From assembly GCA_022826535.1 (NCBI GenBank), contig JAJDUS010000060.1, positions 1 through 40,349 of the forward strand: a stretch of 40,349 bases of DNA. Direction: 5' to 3'. The stretch comes from Prochlorococcaceae cyanobacterium jk18x1bzbins.87. Lineage in GTDB: Bacteria; Cyanobacteriota; Cyanobacteriia; PCC-6307; Cyanobiaceae. The notes beneath the pieces were generated by a model. It ran no database searches and had not been told where the DNA came from. It saw only the letters and a list, made by a program, of their open reading frames with translations. A program made the translations under genes and the position numbers. Below are positions 1 to 8,833 of this stretch, piece by piece (position 1 is the stretch's first letter; each line of letters opens with the position of its first letter).

Positions 1-136
1 GCATCTCGCCGAGGGAGAGCTTGCCAGCTCGTCGGCGCTGGCGATCAGAGGGGATCAAGTGGTGACGCTCCCAGTCCTCAACCAGCCTGGCACAATCATC
101 GAGACAGCAGAACAAGGCAATGGTAGAATCCGTCAT
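1..136 (-). mobile_element. IS982-family transposase, N-terminal part (cut by window edge)
   Basis: The minus strand reads from ATG at 136 to the window edge with no stop (45 codons). The translation begins [18 protein letters not shown] and contains a basic stretch followed by KLSLGEM. This matches the start of IS982-family DDE transposases, which open with a short acidic, hydrophobic segment and then an 'LSLSEI'-like motif. The C-terminal half of a transposase of the same family lies decayed at about 30.1-30.7 kb. Whether this copy is intact cannot be told because it leaves the window. No terminal inverted repeat could be identified upstream of the start. Confidence 0.72.
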
Positions 137-660
137 GAGGGGGCCTTGCGTTTGTGTGGTACAGATGGATACTGAATCAGGTCATGCCTGATTTGGGAAC
201 CTCACCCTCACCCCCACCCAAGAGCTGGACAGCCTGAAAGCAGGTCGCAACAGGGTCGCCTCTCCCCCCCCTTCCCTCTTCCCATCAGGCTTCCCACAGC
301 ACTCAACCAAGGCAAGAGGATCTTCCCTGCAATCCCCTTATACAGAACTCGGGTTATTTATCTGGAAGCACAAGAACAAAAGTTTTGGGAGCTTATGACA
401 ACTTCCTCCATGGTCAGGGAATCAACTGAATGGTGTCCCCTTATAAGGACTTTCTCATGGTGAGGCAGCATCCGACAGGGGGAACTGCCTGCTTCCCCAT
501 GGCACCCTCTATGTCCCCACATCTTCTGCTGCTAGTGTGACTAAAGTTTATAATCCCCTCACTTTTGGAAATCGGCTACTCGACTATGCCTTGCTCACGC
601 CAGGGATATCCCGGACAACCCCTGCTGCTCCCGTCACCGAGCAGGATGGAGGCATGACCA
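137..660. other. Gene-free stretch with transposon-like debris
   Basis: No convincing reading frame is present. Positions 451-482 resemble 10402-10433 (about 26 of 32 bases equal). The second stretch lies inside a MITE, so this region probably carries a trace of a related element. No promoter for the downstream cassette could be assigned with confidence. Confidence 0.5.
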
Positions 661-1056
661 ATGGCTAGATTGACAGAGCACTTCCGTGACGCCATGGACA
701 GGCATTGGCAGGACGCTGAGCTTCTCCACAGAAAGGAGCGGCTCGCCAATGCGGATCATCTCTATGGTTTATCGGCTGAATGTGGGCTCAAGGCGCTTTT
801 GGAGCAAGACGGGAACCGGATAGAGGGTCGCACACGCTGTCATATTGATAAACTCTGGGGAGAGTGTGGAAGCCTTGCGGGCGGCAGAGCTGAGTCAACC
901 TCGGATTTTAACCCTGAGAACAACCCTTTTCACGACTGGCGTATTGATGATCGCTATGCTCATCGCAGTAAAATCAGGAGTGGGCAATTGCAGCGGCACC
1001 GCCTAGGAGCTGAACAGGTCAGGACCATGATTGAACGTCGTAATGGGATGCCATGA
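661..1056 (+). CDS. Small helical HEPN-like protein, first gene of a three-gene ATPase cassette
   Basis: The gene encodes 131 residues, predicted soluble and largely helical. Residues around 35-47 (LYGLSAECGLKALL) resemble the first helices of HEPN-type proteins, which often carry 'AAECALKALL'. Residues around 92-100 (W-RIDDRYAHR) resemble the W-x-x-x-x-RY segment common in such proteins. A clean RxxxxH nuclease motif is not obvious, so this may be a non-catalytic partner. Its stop codon overlaps the ATG of the next gene (ATGA at 1053-1056), which implies translational coupling and joint function with the two ATPases downstream. HEPN membership is inferred from these short motifs only. Confidence 0.6.
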   Translation: MARLTEHFRDAMDRHWQDAELLHRKERLANADHLYGLSAECGLKALLEQDGNRIEGRTRCHIDKLWGECGSLAGGRAESTSDFNPENNPFHDWRIDDRYAHRSKIRSGQLQRHRLGAEQVRTMIERRNGMP

Positions 1057-2411
1057 TCACCTTTGATAAAATCCTGCCCAACTTGGCAAAGCTTCTCCGG
1101 GATCAATGGTCTGACGTGAAGCCCCATTTGCCGCTCTTCATTAATTGCGATCTCAACGGCCGCGCACGAATCATCTTGGACGCCAGGCATGAACCTGACG
1201 AGGGTGATGATTTTCCCGACACCCTTCAACGGCTGGCAGCATCGATCCACAAGCACCTGATTCCCCACACCACGACTCCTGAGCGGGTCTGGCTCTTCGG
1301 GAATGACCTCGATGTTGTCAGAAAGCTGCCACAGACATTCCCCCTGCAGGATTCAGCAGGAAATGTCATCGATGATGTTTTTGTGGTTGACCGCCTGGCC
1401 AGCGAAGCCACCTGGTCCAGCATCAGGCCACAATCAAGCCGTGACGCCATCCCCCGGGTTGTCTTCTACGCCATGAAGGGGGGTGTTGGGCGCTCCACCG
1501 CTGTGGCGGCCTGTGCCTTTGCCCTGGCCAGGGCAGGCCATCGGGTGTTGGTGCTGGATCTGGATCTGGAGTCCCCTGGCCTTTCCGCCTCCTTGTTGCC
1601 GCCAGACCGCCAGCCGACCTTTGGCATCACCGATTGGCTGGTGGAAGATCTGGTCAACAACGGCGATGCCGTCAGCGGCGCCCTCTCTGCCCCCAGCCCC
1701 CTCGCCAGCGCCAGCGGTGGCGAGATCCTGGTGGTTCCTGCCCACGGGAGGGAGCCTGGGGAGTACCTGAGCAAGCTGGGCCGCATCTGGATGCCAAAGT
1801 TTGTTGATGGTGGTCGGCGGCAGGTCTGGTCAGAACGGCTGGAGCGTCTGATTCGGGAACTGGAGGAGGAGCACCAGCCCCACATGGTCCTCATGGACTC
1901 CCGCGCCGGCATCGACGAGGTGGCCTCCGCCTGTATCACCGATCTGGGCGCCAGCCACATCTACCTCTTTGCCCTGGATAGCCAGCAGACCTGGTCGGGC
2001 TATCGTATGCTCTTCCGCCACTGGCAGCAACACGGCGGCGCCCAGTTGATCCGGGATCGCCTCCAAATCGTAGGCGCCATGGTCCCCACGTGGCGCGACG
2101 GAGCACATAAGGAGGCCATGAACACCTTGTGCGAGCACGCTTACAATCTTTTTCTGGAGACCCTCTATGATGAAGCGCCGCCACCGGGCGAGGCGCCTGA
2201 CGACGCTGTCGACGACAGCTTCAATCGCTTCAGCTTTGACCTGAAGGATCAGGAGGCCCCCCACAACCCCTGTTCCATCCCCTGGGCGCAAGACTTTGCG
2301 GCCATTCAGTCGCTTTACAACCGGCTTGATGACATGGACTCCCGCCTGGTGGATCGGGTCTACGGTGCGTTGATCGATGACCTGAATTGTTTGTTGAGGC
2401 CAGCACCATGA
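1053..2411 (+). CDS. ParA/MinD-like 'KGGVGR' P-loop ATPase
   Basis: The gene encodes 452 residues. Residues 141-149 read MKGGVGRST, a deviant Walker A in which the usual KGGVGKT lysine is replaced by arginine. LDLDLESPG at about 168-176 is the following strand of the deviant-Walker fold (Walker A'), and LMDSRAGID at about 280-288 fits Walker B. The first 130 residues form a separate N-terminal domain with no recognised motif. KGGVGR-variant ParA-like ATPases are a known bacterial family often found in accessory regions. The gene is joined by ATGA overlaps to the HEPN-like gene upstream and to the next ATPase (2408-2411), so all three are probably made together. ParA-like fold is confident; the role in defence is inferred from context. 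Confidence 0.85.
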   Translation: MITFDKILPNLAKLLRDQWSDVKPHLPLFINCDLNGRARIILDARHEPDEGDDFPDTLQRLAASIHKHLIPHTTTPERVWLFGNDLDVVRKLPQTFPLQDSAGNVIDDVFVVDRLASEATWSSIRPQSSRDAIPRVVFYAMKGGVGRSTAVAACAFALARAGHRVLVLDLDLESPGLSASLLPPDRQPTFGITDWLVEDLVNNGDAVSGALSAPSPLASASGGEILVVPAHGREPGEYLSKLGRIWMPKFVDGGRRQVWSERLERLIRELEEEHQPHMVLMDSRAGIDEVASACITDLGASHIYLFALDSQQTWSGYRMLFRHWQQHGGAQLIRDRLQIVGAMVPTWRDGAHKEAMNTLCEHAYNLFLETLYDEAPPPGEAPDDAVDDSFNRFSFDLKDQEAPHNPCSIPWAQDFAAIQSLYNRLDDMDSRLVDRVYGALIDDLNCLLRPAP

Positions 2412-3955
2412 CCTCTTCAGCCGTGCCCCTTACCGAGTTCCGCCGGGATCTGATGGACGCACTGCCGGCTGATGTGGCCCAGGAGAATGAGGAGACCTCA
2501 GCCGCTCAACTCTATGTCCCCTGGAGCCACGGCAAGGCTCTGCGGCTGGAAAGTTCGCTGGTGATCGGTGCCCGCGGCGTGGGCAAATCGGTCTGGAGTC
2601 AGGCCCTGCAGGATCCGGAGCGATACAAGGTCCTGCCCCGCAATTTGTTCCCCTATCCGCTCCAGGTGAGCCCTGGCTTTGGCACCGCCCCCAAGCGGGC
2701 CCATTACCCGCCCCCGGAAACGTTTGAAGCCCTGCTGAGCCAGCACAACCACCCGGCCTACGCCATCTGGCAAGCGGTGCTTTGCCGCGCCCTTGCCGCA
2801 GCCATGCCGCAGGACAGCCATCAAAACATCCCCATTGCCAGGTGGCAGGACACGGTGGCTTGGGTGGTGGCGGGTCAGGGGGAGTCTGTAGCAGCGTTGA
2901 TTGAGCAGGCTGACAAGTGGTTTCAGGAGTGCAACAGGGGGTTTCTGCTGGTGTTTGATGCCCTGGATCGGGTCAGCAGCACCGGCCGCTGGCAGATTGT
3001 GGATCAAGCCATCCGGGATCTGCTGCGTGTGGTGCTGCAACTCAAGGCCAGCCGCCGGCTGCACGCCAAGGTGTTCCTGCGCACTGATCAATACGAACGG
3101 GGCAATTTTGCCCACATACCGGATATATCCAAGCTGCAGGCCACCCGCGTGGAACTCATCTGGTCCAGGATTGACCTGCACGGCCTGCTCTGGCAGAGGC
3201 TCACAAACGCCCCCTCCAGCACGTCCACAAGGGACAGGTTCAGAGCCTGGTGCCAAGATGAGCTTGCTGGTCAGCGCTCCTTGTTTCAAGCTGATCTGTT
3301 CAGGGATCCCTTGCCAACATCAACGGCCAGTCAAGGTGAGCGTTGGCTGTTGCCCAGAGTGCTACAGCAGGATGATCAACGCCAAAGAGCCCTCTTTGAA
3401 AAGCTGGCAGGCCCCTGGATGGGTAAGGACCGCCGCCGCGGTGTGCCCTACCTCTGGATTGTGAATCACCTTGCCGATAGCCAGGGGCAGACCAGCCCAC
3501 GATCCTTCCTGGCGGCCATTCGCCAGGCAGCGGAGGATTCCCTGCACCGCCATGGAGACCACCCGCTGGCACTCCACCATGAAAGCCTCAAGCGGGGTGT
3601 CCAGGCTGCCTCCGGGATTCGCATTAACGAGCTTGCCGAGGACCATCCCTGGATCAAGGCGTTGATGGGCCCCCTGCAAGGGCTCTCCGTTCCCTGCACC
3701 TCGGATCAGATTGAAAGCCGTTGGCAGGCGCAGTTTGGCGAGATCCCTGGCCAGGTGCCTGATCTACCAGGGCGGCTACCGGAGCGGCTCAGCAAACAGG
3801 GGATCACGGGAGTGATGGACTATCTGGAGCAGTTGGGGTTGATCACCTTGATGCGGGATGGGCGCATCAATATGCCCGATCTCTACCGTGTGGGCTTCCG
3901 TCTTGGTCGCAGGGGCGGCATCAAACCAGCCTTACGGAGTTCCCAAGCCACCTGA
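2408..3955 (+). CDS. GARGVGKS P-loop ATPase, third gene of the cassette
   Basis: I place the start at ATG 2408, which overlaps the preceding stop (ATGA), although the frame stays open seven codons further upstream. The product is 515 residues. Walker A is GARGVGKS at residues 54-61 and Walker B is FLLVFDALDR at 179-188. This looks like a STAND/KAP-type ATPase rather than an ABC or ParA protein. The C-terminal 150 residues contain a possible winged-helix-like segment (RLSKQGITGVMDYLEQLGLI). No nuclease or membrane segment was seen. Together with the two coupled genes upstream it forms a self-contained three-gene module; the ATPase call is firm and the function unknown. Confidence 0.82.
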   Translation: MTSSAVPLTEFRRDLMDALPADVAQENEETSAAQLYVPWSHGKALRLESSLVIGARGVGKSVWSQALQDPERYKVLPRNLFPYPLQVSPGFGTAPKRAHYPPPETFEALLSQHNHPAYAIWQAVLCRALAAAMPQDSHQNIPIARWQDTVAWVVAGQGESVAALIEQADKWFQECNRGFLLVFDALDRVSSTGRWQIVDQAIRDLLRVVLQLKASRRLHAKVFLRTDQYERGNFAHIPDISKLQATRVELIWSRIDLHGLLWQRLTNAPSSTSTRDRFRAWCQDELAGQRSLFQADLFRDPLPTSTASQGERWLLPRVLQQDDQRQRALFEKLAGPWMGKDRRRGVPYLWIVNHLADSQGQTSPRSFLAAIRQAAEDSLHRHGDHPLALHHESLKRGVQAASGIRINELAEDHPWIKALMGPLQGLSVPCTSDQIESRWQAQFGEIPGQVPDLPGRLPERLSKQGITGVMDYLEQLGLITLMRDGRINMPDLYRVGFRLGRRGGIKPALRSSQAT

Positions 3956-4022
3956 TGGCTCCACCGTAAACCCTACGTCCCGATTTGCTGTAATCTTTCC
4001 CCATCAATACAGCAGCAACCCC

Positions 4023-4841
4023 ATGGGCAAAGTGATCCTGATCACTGGAGCGTCTTCCGGCATGGGCCGGGAGGCCGCCATCCTCCTGGCCCGGAAGGGT
4101 CATACTGTCTACGCCGGCGCCCGCCGGATGGACCGCATGCAGGACTTGGCAAAATACGGTATTGCCCCCGTCGAGATGGACGTCACAAAACATCAGGACA
4201 ACCGGCAGGCGGTGGGCCGGATCATTGAGGGGGAGGGACGCATTGATGTGCTGATCAACAACGCGGGCTTTGGCCTCTATGGGCCGGTGGAAGACATCCC
4301 GCTGGATGACGCGAGATACCAGTTCGAGGTGAACCTTTTCGGGCTGGCCCACCTCACCCAACTTGTTTTGCCCCACATGCGCCAGCAGGGATCCGGAAGG
4401 ATCGTCAATATCTCCTCCATGGGAGGGAAGATTTTTACCCCCTTCGGGGCCTGGTATCATGCCACCAAGCATGCGCTTGAGGGCTGGTCAGACTGTCTCC
4501 GCATCGAGACTGCGCCCCACAATATCCAGGTTGTTCTCATCGAGCCCGGCATCATCAAGACGGAATTTGGTCAAGTTCTGGGAGCTGGCCTGGGCAAGTA
4601 CGACGGAGAGACGGCCTATAAGGCTCAACTGGAGGCGTTTATCAAAGCCATGTCGGCTCCGGGCGCCCGGAATGGCGGCACCGCAGCGAAAGTGCTTGCT
4701 GAGGTGTTTGTCGAGGCCGCCACCACCCCCAAGCCCCGCCGCCGCTATGTCAAGGGGGCCATGGCGGGCCCATTGCTCTTGATTCGCAAGTGGTTTGGCG
4801 ATGGAGTCTACGAGTTTGTACTTCGCCGAGCCTTCGGATGA
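4023..4841 (+). CDS. Short-chain dehydrogenase/reductase (SDR)
   Basis: The product is 272 residues, typical for classical SDRs. The frame is open from 3858, but the conserved N-terminus begins at ATG 4023 (MGKVILITGASSGMG). The nucleotide-binding motif TGASSGMG, the NNAG motif, the catalytic serine in NISSMGG and the YHATK pair (Y-x-x-x-K) are all present. It should therefore be an NAD(P)H-dependent oxidoreductase on an unknown small substrate. It starts 67 bases after the ATPase gene on the same strand and could be co-transcribed, but SDRs are not a known part of such cassettes, so I take it as an independent gene. It looks intact. Confidence 0.9.
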   Translation: MGKVILITGASSGMGREAAILLARKGHTVYAGARRMDRMQDLAKYGIAPVEMDVTKHQDNRQAVGRIIEGEGRIDVLINNAGFGLYGPVEDIPLDDARYQFEVNLFGLAHLTQLVLPHMRQQGSGRIVNISSMGGKIFTPFGAWYHATKHALEGWSDCLRIETAPHNIQVVLIEPGIIKTEFGQVLGAGLGKYDGETAYKAQLEAFIKAMSAPGARNGGTAAKVLAEVFVEAATTPKPRRRYVKGAMAGPLLLIRKWFGDGVYEFVLRRAFG

Positions 4842-5386
4842 GGGCCCCGGATGGTTTCTGTTCTCACGAGGACCCTGCACCGGCAAACACCCAGCATCCG
4901 GACACCAGAGCCAAACGAAGAGCAGACCCAGTCACCCCAAACCTGATTTCAAGCCTCCCGCAAGATCGATCCTGCTTTCTGGCCACTACCCTGGCTTGTG
5001 TTCCAGTCACCCGTGAGCAGGTCATCCGCGGATGGAACAGGACAGGCGGCAGCGCTGGAACCCTGTGGCTTTGGAGAAAGTTTTACGCGGCCGAAGAGGA
5101 TCTTGCAGGAGGTGTTCCAGCTTGAGGGACACACCGGGAAACCCCTTTCCGGCTCAGTCCTGACTTTTGAAAAGCCTTGCTGTAAGAGAGGGGTGAGAGT
5201 CTTCTGTGAAAGCGCTTCGAAGTTTTCCAGGCTTTCCTGAGCGTGGCGACCTGGATTTTGGTTCTTAGCATGGCCCTGAAGGCGGGGAAGATTGAAGCAT
5301 TTCCAGAGCAGCAACTGCTTCCTCAGGTGAGACGTGTTTGACAAGGGGTCTCCCATGGGGAAAGAGTTGAACTGGAGAAGCAGCCA

Positions 5387-5668
5387 GGGCCTGTGGACAA
5401 AAGGATTGACCTTGAGGCAAGAAGGGCTGCCACCAGGTTCCAGTTCGCAGCATCACCGCTGTCGATTTTGTCATAACGGATGGCACTGCCCCGGTACTCC
5501 TTGATGCTGGCAAAGAAATTCTCCATCAGGTGGCGCCCCTTGTAGGCTTCCTTAAGTTGCCAGAGCTGATCACTGATGACAAAGCGGTGATGGGGTCATG
5601 CTAAACCGCCTTGCTCAAGGCCCAACCACAACGCCACGCCCATGGCAACCCCTTTTGCCCACAGATCC
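5387..5668 (-). mobile_element. Internally deleted IS5-family element (about 282 bp)
   Basis: The low end begins GGGCCTGTGGACAAAAGG (5387-5404). The high end carries the reverse complement of a close variant (CCTTTTGCCCACAG, 5651-5664), giving inverted termini. Just inside the high end the leader sequence matches the one at 37640-37690, which precedes an IS5-type transposase start. The element keeps the first 14 and the last 40 or so codons of the transposase and lacks the middle, so it could only move if helped in trans. No target duplication was evident. Confidence 0.72.
5391..5599 (-). pseudogene. IS5-family transposase remnant, N-terminus joined to C-terminus
   Basis: Reading down from ATG 5599 and skipping one extra C, the start is MTHHRFVISDQLWQ, nearly the same as the start at 37689. 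It is followed directly by LKEAYKGRHLMENFF and then IKEYRGSAIRYDK. The second part is the C-terminal DDE-fold signature of IS5-family transposases (ENFF-x-x-(I/L)KEYR-x-(I/S)A-(I/T)RYDK). The whole catalytic core is missing, and the single-base insertion near the start breaks the frame. It is a dead gene. Confidence 0.75.
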
Positions 5669-6796
5669 TGGTAGTGATGACCAAGGAATCCAGTGTCCTC
5701 CTGGACAACCGTGACCTTTACAGGAGGAGTCAAAAGTCATTCCACTGGGGTTTCCGGCGTGGTTTGGTGCCTCAGGCCCACTTGGCGCTGTTAAGCCACC
5801 CCTGCGCCCCCGTCGTCCTAAACCGTCCCTACAAAGGATGACGTGGTCCAGTCAACCCTTCCCCACTCCTGGTGTCCTATCGCCAGATGTTGTCTGCAGG
5901 AAGTGTTCCTGAATTTGTCGAAACAGCCAGGCCGGTGGTTCCCAGCCAGAAGTTCAGTGACGATGGTTGAATGGTCGTGGAATCGCCCCCATGACCAACG
6001 ACATGTGCTGTTGGCGTGGCTGGGTTACTTCCATGCAAAGGCCAGACAGGATGTTCTCGTTCCCACGCTGCCGCCTTTGAGCAGTCACGGCTCTCATTGG
6101 TTGCGGGAGAGTGGTCCCATGGGGATGGTGCATTGCCTTGAGTTGAGATCAAACTGATGCCGGAGCAGCCGACCGTGCCCCCAGTAAACGACAGGAGCAA
6201 CGGGGATAGCAACAACCCGTCTCTGCTTATTAAGGGCATGATACGTCAAGCTTCTCCTGATGCTCACAAACCGGCCCCTTTGCAGAAAACAGTCTGTCGG
6301 TAACACAAGCAACCTGACACAGGCGGCCCTGGGAGTTTTGCAATGGGGGGTGGTTCTGGTGTGGGCAAGGGGGCGACCCCCTGTTGGGTCATGGCTTAAC
6401 CACTGGAAAAACAACAGGTCTCAAGGCTGACAACGCCTCCTTCTGGCGTTTCTGACCCAAGGCACTCACATTCCCCAAGGTCAGCACTGGGCTGTTGAAA
6501 ATGCCGCTCCCGCAACCGCAGCACATCAGCCAGCCGCAGCCGCCGGCGACTGCCGATCATCTACCAGGGGATTGGCCCAGGGTCCAGCCGCCGATTGAGA
6601 GATGCACGGGAGGCATGGGGAATCCGGGGCAGCCTGCCGGGTGGCACTTGCCCTGGGGACCCACAAGCTGGGCTCCCCCAAGAAGCGGTGCTCTCTCCAA
6701 CTCCTTCAAGGCTTGCGGCGCCATGGGCTCGGGCATGGGTCCGCTTTGCAAGGTTCTGTGTGCTAGGCTAGGCCCGCGAGTAAAGCACAGCCCACC

Positions 6797-7954
6797 ATGG
6801 ATGCAAATTTGGAAAGGCTAGAGGACGGTGAAGGCACAGGGTTGGTGCAGAAGAGACAAGGGGAAGAGAGCAGCAAAAACGGTGGTCTGGCATGGGAAGA
6901 GGAGAAGGAAGAAATCCCCAGTGGCTTTTCCTATAACATTACAAGTTATGGGGCAGATTACACGGTTGATGGCATCGTCCGTCGTTTCCAGCAAAATGAT
7001 ATTTTTGTTCCTGATTTTCAACGTAGGCCCGTTTGGAAATGGCCCCAGTCATCAAGATTCATTGAGTCTCTTTTGCTGGGTTTACCAGTTCCAGGAATTT
7101 TTCTTTACAAAGAGAAAGATTCAGAGAGAATGCAAATCGTTGATGGACAACAAAGGATTTTATCTCTTGAGAAATTCTATTCTGGTGGGGAGGAATCTAG
7201 AAAGTGTAAACTCAAAGGCGATCATGAACATTTCCGCAATCAAAGCTATAAGGATCTCACACCAGAGTCTCGTCGGAAATTGGATAATTCTATTTTACAT
7301 GCTACCATTTTTGAACAACGCTCACCGGAAAATAATTGTAACAGTATCTATGAAGTTTTTGGGCGTATTAACACTGGAGGAACTTTACTGCACTCTCAAG
7401 AAGTTCGATCCTGCTTGTATTATGGTAAATTAAGTCGCTGGTTGCGAGAGTTCAACTCTCAAAATAAAGAGTGGAGAAGATTCTTGAATAATAGTAGCTC
7501 AGATTCCCATGGTGAAGAACTGATTTTACGTATCATTGCCCTCAAGCAAAATTTAGATGACTATAATTATCCTTTAAAACATTTCCTGAATGCATTCATG
7601 GAATCCAAGCGCAACCCCTCTCAGCAGTGGCTAGATTCCATAGAACAGTGGATTCATTGTATTTCTAAATTTGCTGGAAGAAACATTGATAAAGAGATAT
7701 TCTTTAGAAATCATCGTGTTGTTCCTGTGATCGCAGAAGCAATTTTAATTGGAATTTGGAATCGTATTGAAGAATTAAAAGGAAATGACATCTCAGAATT
7801 TAACTTTTCCAAACCGGAGATCCTACAAGATTCTGCCGCAAGGCTTCTCAAGGATCCTGGGTTTCAAAAGCTAACCAAGAATAAGACAACCAGCCTTGAA
7901 GCGGTCAGAGGGCGCATTGAAAAGGCAACGGCAGCCTTCAAGGAGGTTGTGTAA
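6797..7954 (+). CDS. DUF262 (ParB-like) protein, partner of the HEPN protein downstream
   Basis: The product is 385 residues. Diagnostic DUF262 motifs are FQRRPVWKW at residues 74-82, IVDGQQRILSL at 114-124 and FGRINTGGT at about 190-198. This is the GmrSD-type N-terminal ParB-like fold that can bind and hydrolyse nucleotides. The usual C-terminal DUF1524 HNH nuclease is absent; an RNase-like HEPN gene follows at once instead. The first 40 residues are acidic and lie in normal GC, whereas the rest is clearly AT-rich compared with the surroundings, which suggests recent acquisition. The DUF262 assignment is firm; an anti-phage role is inferred from the family and the partner. Confidence 0.88.
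   Translation: MDANLERLEDGEGTGLVQKRQGEESSKNGGLAWEEEKEEIPSGFSYNITSYGADYTVDGIVRRFQQNDIFVPDFQRRPVWKWPQSSRFIESLLLGLPVPGIFLYKEKDSERMQIVDGQQRILSLEKFYSGGEESRKCKLKGDHEHFRNQSYKDLTPESRRKLDNSILHATIFEQRSPENNCNSIYEVFGRINTGGTLLHSQEVRSCLYYGKLSRWLREFNSQNKEWRRFLNNSSSDSHGEELILRIIALKQNLDDYNYPLKHFLNAFMESKRNPSQQWLDSIEQWIHCISKFAGRNIDKEIFFRNHRVVPVIAEAILIGIWNRIEELKGNDISEFNFSKPEILQDSAARLLKDPGFQKLTKNKTTSLEAVRGRIEKATAAFKEVV
7940..7946 (+). promoter_or_regulatory. Strong ribosome binding site for the HEPN gene
   Basis: AAGGAGG lies eight bases before ATG 7955, inside the end of the DUF262 gene. The DUF262 stop TAA directly abuts that ATG. This arrangement fixes the start and shows coupled expression. Most other genes here have no clear Shine-Dalgarno, so this site stands out. 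Confidence 0.75.
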
Positions 7955-8404
7955 ATGACTTCCATTGCCCAAGAAAAAAGAGAAGAAATCATTGAGATCT
8001 TAAAACGGGAGAAGGAATCAGAAATTCCTGATTATCTGAAGTCAAGTTTAGACCATTATATTTGCGTTTTGATCAGTAGCTATCTTGAAAATTCATTGAG
8101 AAATATTATCTTAGATTATGCTGAAAGAAAATGTTCTAACCAATCTATTTGTAAATTTGTTAACTCATCTTTAGGAAGAATGAGAAATCCAAATTATCAA
8201 AATATAAAAGATCTTTTGGAGAAATTTGACTTGAAGATTAAGTTAGAAAATAGACAAAGAGAAGCAATCGAGAGTGTCTACACCAACAGGAACGGAATTG
8301 TTCATAGTGAGTCCCCAAAAGGCCTATCCTTGTCAATGGTAAAGGAATACTTTGAGACGATCTGTAGGGTTATCGATATCATCAATCAAACTTTTAACGA
8401 CTGA
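7955..8404 (+). CDS. HEPN-domain protein with RNxxxH motif (MAE_28990/MAE_18760-like)
   Basis: The product is 149 residues, all helical in appearance. Residues 112-117 read RNGIVH, the RN-x-x-x-H signature of catalytic HEPN ribonucleases. The region around 28-55 (SSLDHYICVLISSYLENSLRNII) fits the first two helices of the MAE_28990/MAE_18760-type HEPN family, which is known to pair with DUF262 proteins. The start is fixed by AAGGAGG upstream. The gene is AT-rich like its partner, so the two travel together. It likely cuts RNA when released or activated by DUF262; the motif is seen, the activity is inferred. Confidence 0.87.
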   Translation: MTSIAQEKREEIIEILKREKESEIPDYLKSSLDHYICVLISSYLENSLRNIILDYAERKCSNQSICKFVNSSLGRMRNPNYQNIKDLLEKFDLKIKLENRQREAIESVYTNRNGIVHSESPKGLSLSMVKEYFETICRVIDIINQTFND

Positions 8405-8833
8405 GGGGAGTCAGGGAAAGGCAGGGAAACCCTTCTTCCTTCACCTTTTTCCCACCGCCTTTGCACGGCTTGCAGCTCCCATGCCTGTATGGGGAGTGGT
8501 CATGCGCTAAAATCACTTCACTGCCCTCAAGCAAAGATTGAATCGATGGCCAAGGAACCTGCCCTCCCGTCAAACCGTGACCCTCATGGGAAAAGCCTGT
8601 TTCTGTGGGGCTTCCAGCGTGATCTGGCGCCACAAGCCTCCCTCCAAGGCTCGCAACCACCCCTTCGCCCTCATCCTAAACCATCTCAGGGACACAAGGC
8701 GATCAGGCTAGTGGCTCCAGGCCAGAAGGCCAGTAGTCGTGGTTGGTGATTGATGGTGAAAGGAAGCGGATGGGTAGGGACTGGTTGCCCCCATTGGTAG
8801 GGCTGATAGAATCAGGGTAACCATGCTTGCACC
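8405..8833. other. Gene-free spacer with a degenerate repeat block
   Basis: There is no supported gene. Positions about 8555-8730 resemble 10811-10985 and, less well, 5700-5830; the shared core runs through CCTAAACC at about 8672 and 10925. The spacer returns to the GC-rich composition of the region, so the AT-rich island ends at the HEPN stop codon. Confidence 0.5.

Larger units (their letters stand above)
4842..6796. other. Gene-poor stretch of decayed transposon DNA
   Basis: Apart from the internally deleted IS5-type element at 5387-5668 I find no convincing gene. Many short overlapping frames on both strands lack recognisable motifs. The minus strand around 5900-6100 gives peptide pieces faintly reminiscent of a transposase (for example TQPRQQHMSLVMGAI), but this is too weak to name a family. 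The block at about 5700-5830 weakly resembles blocks at 8555-8730 and 10811-10985. Confidence 0.55.

Noticed and set aside
3858-4022. Upstream extension of the SDR protein by 55 residues
   Set aside because: The extra part overlaps the ATPase gene end in another frame and lacks SDR features; the conserved fold begins right at ATG 4023.
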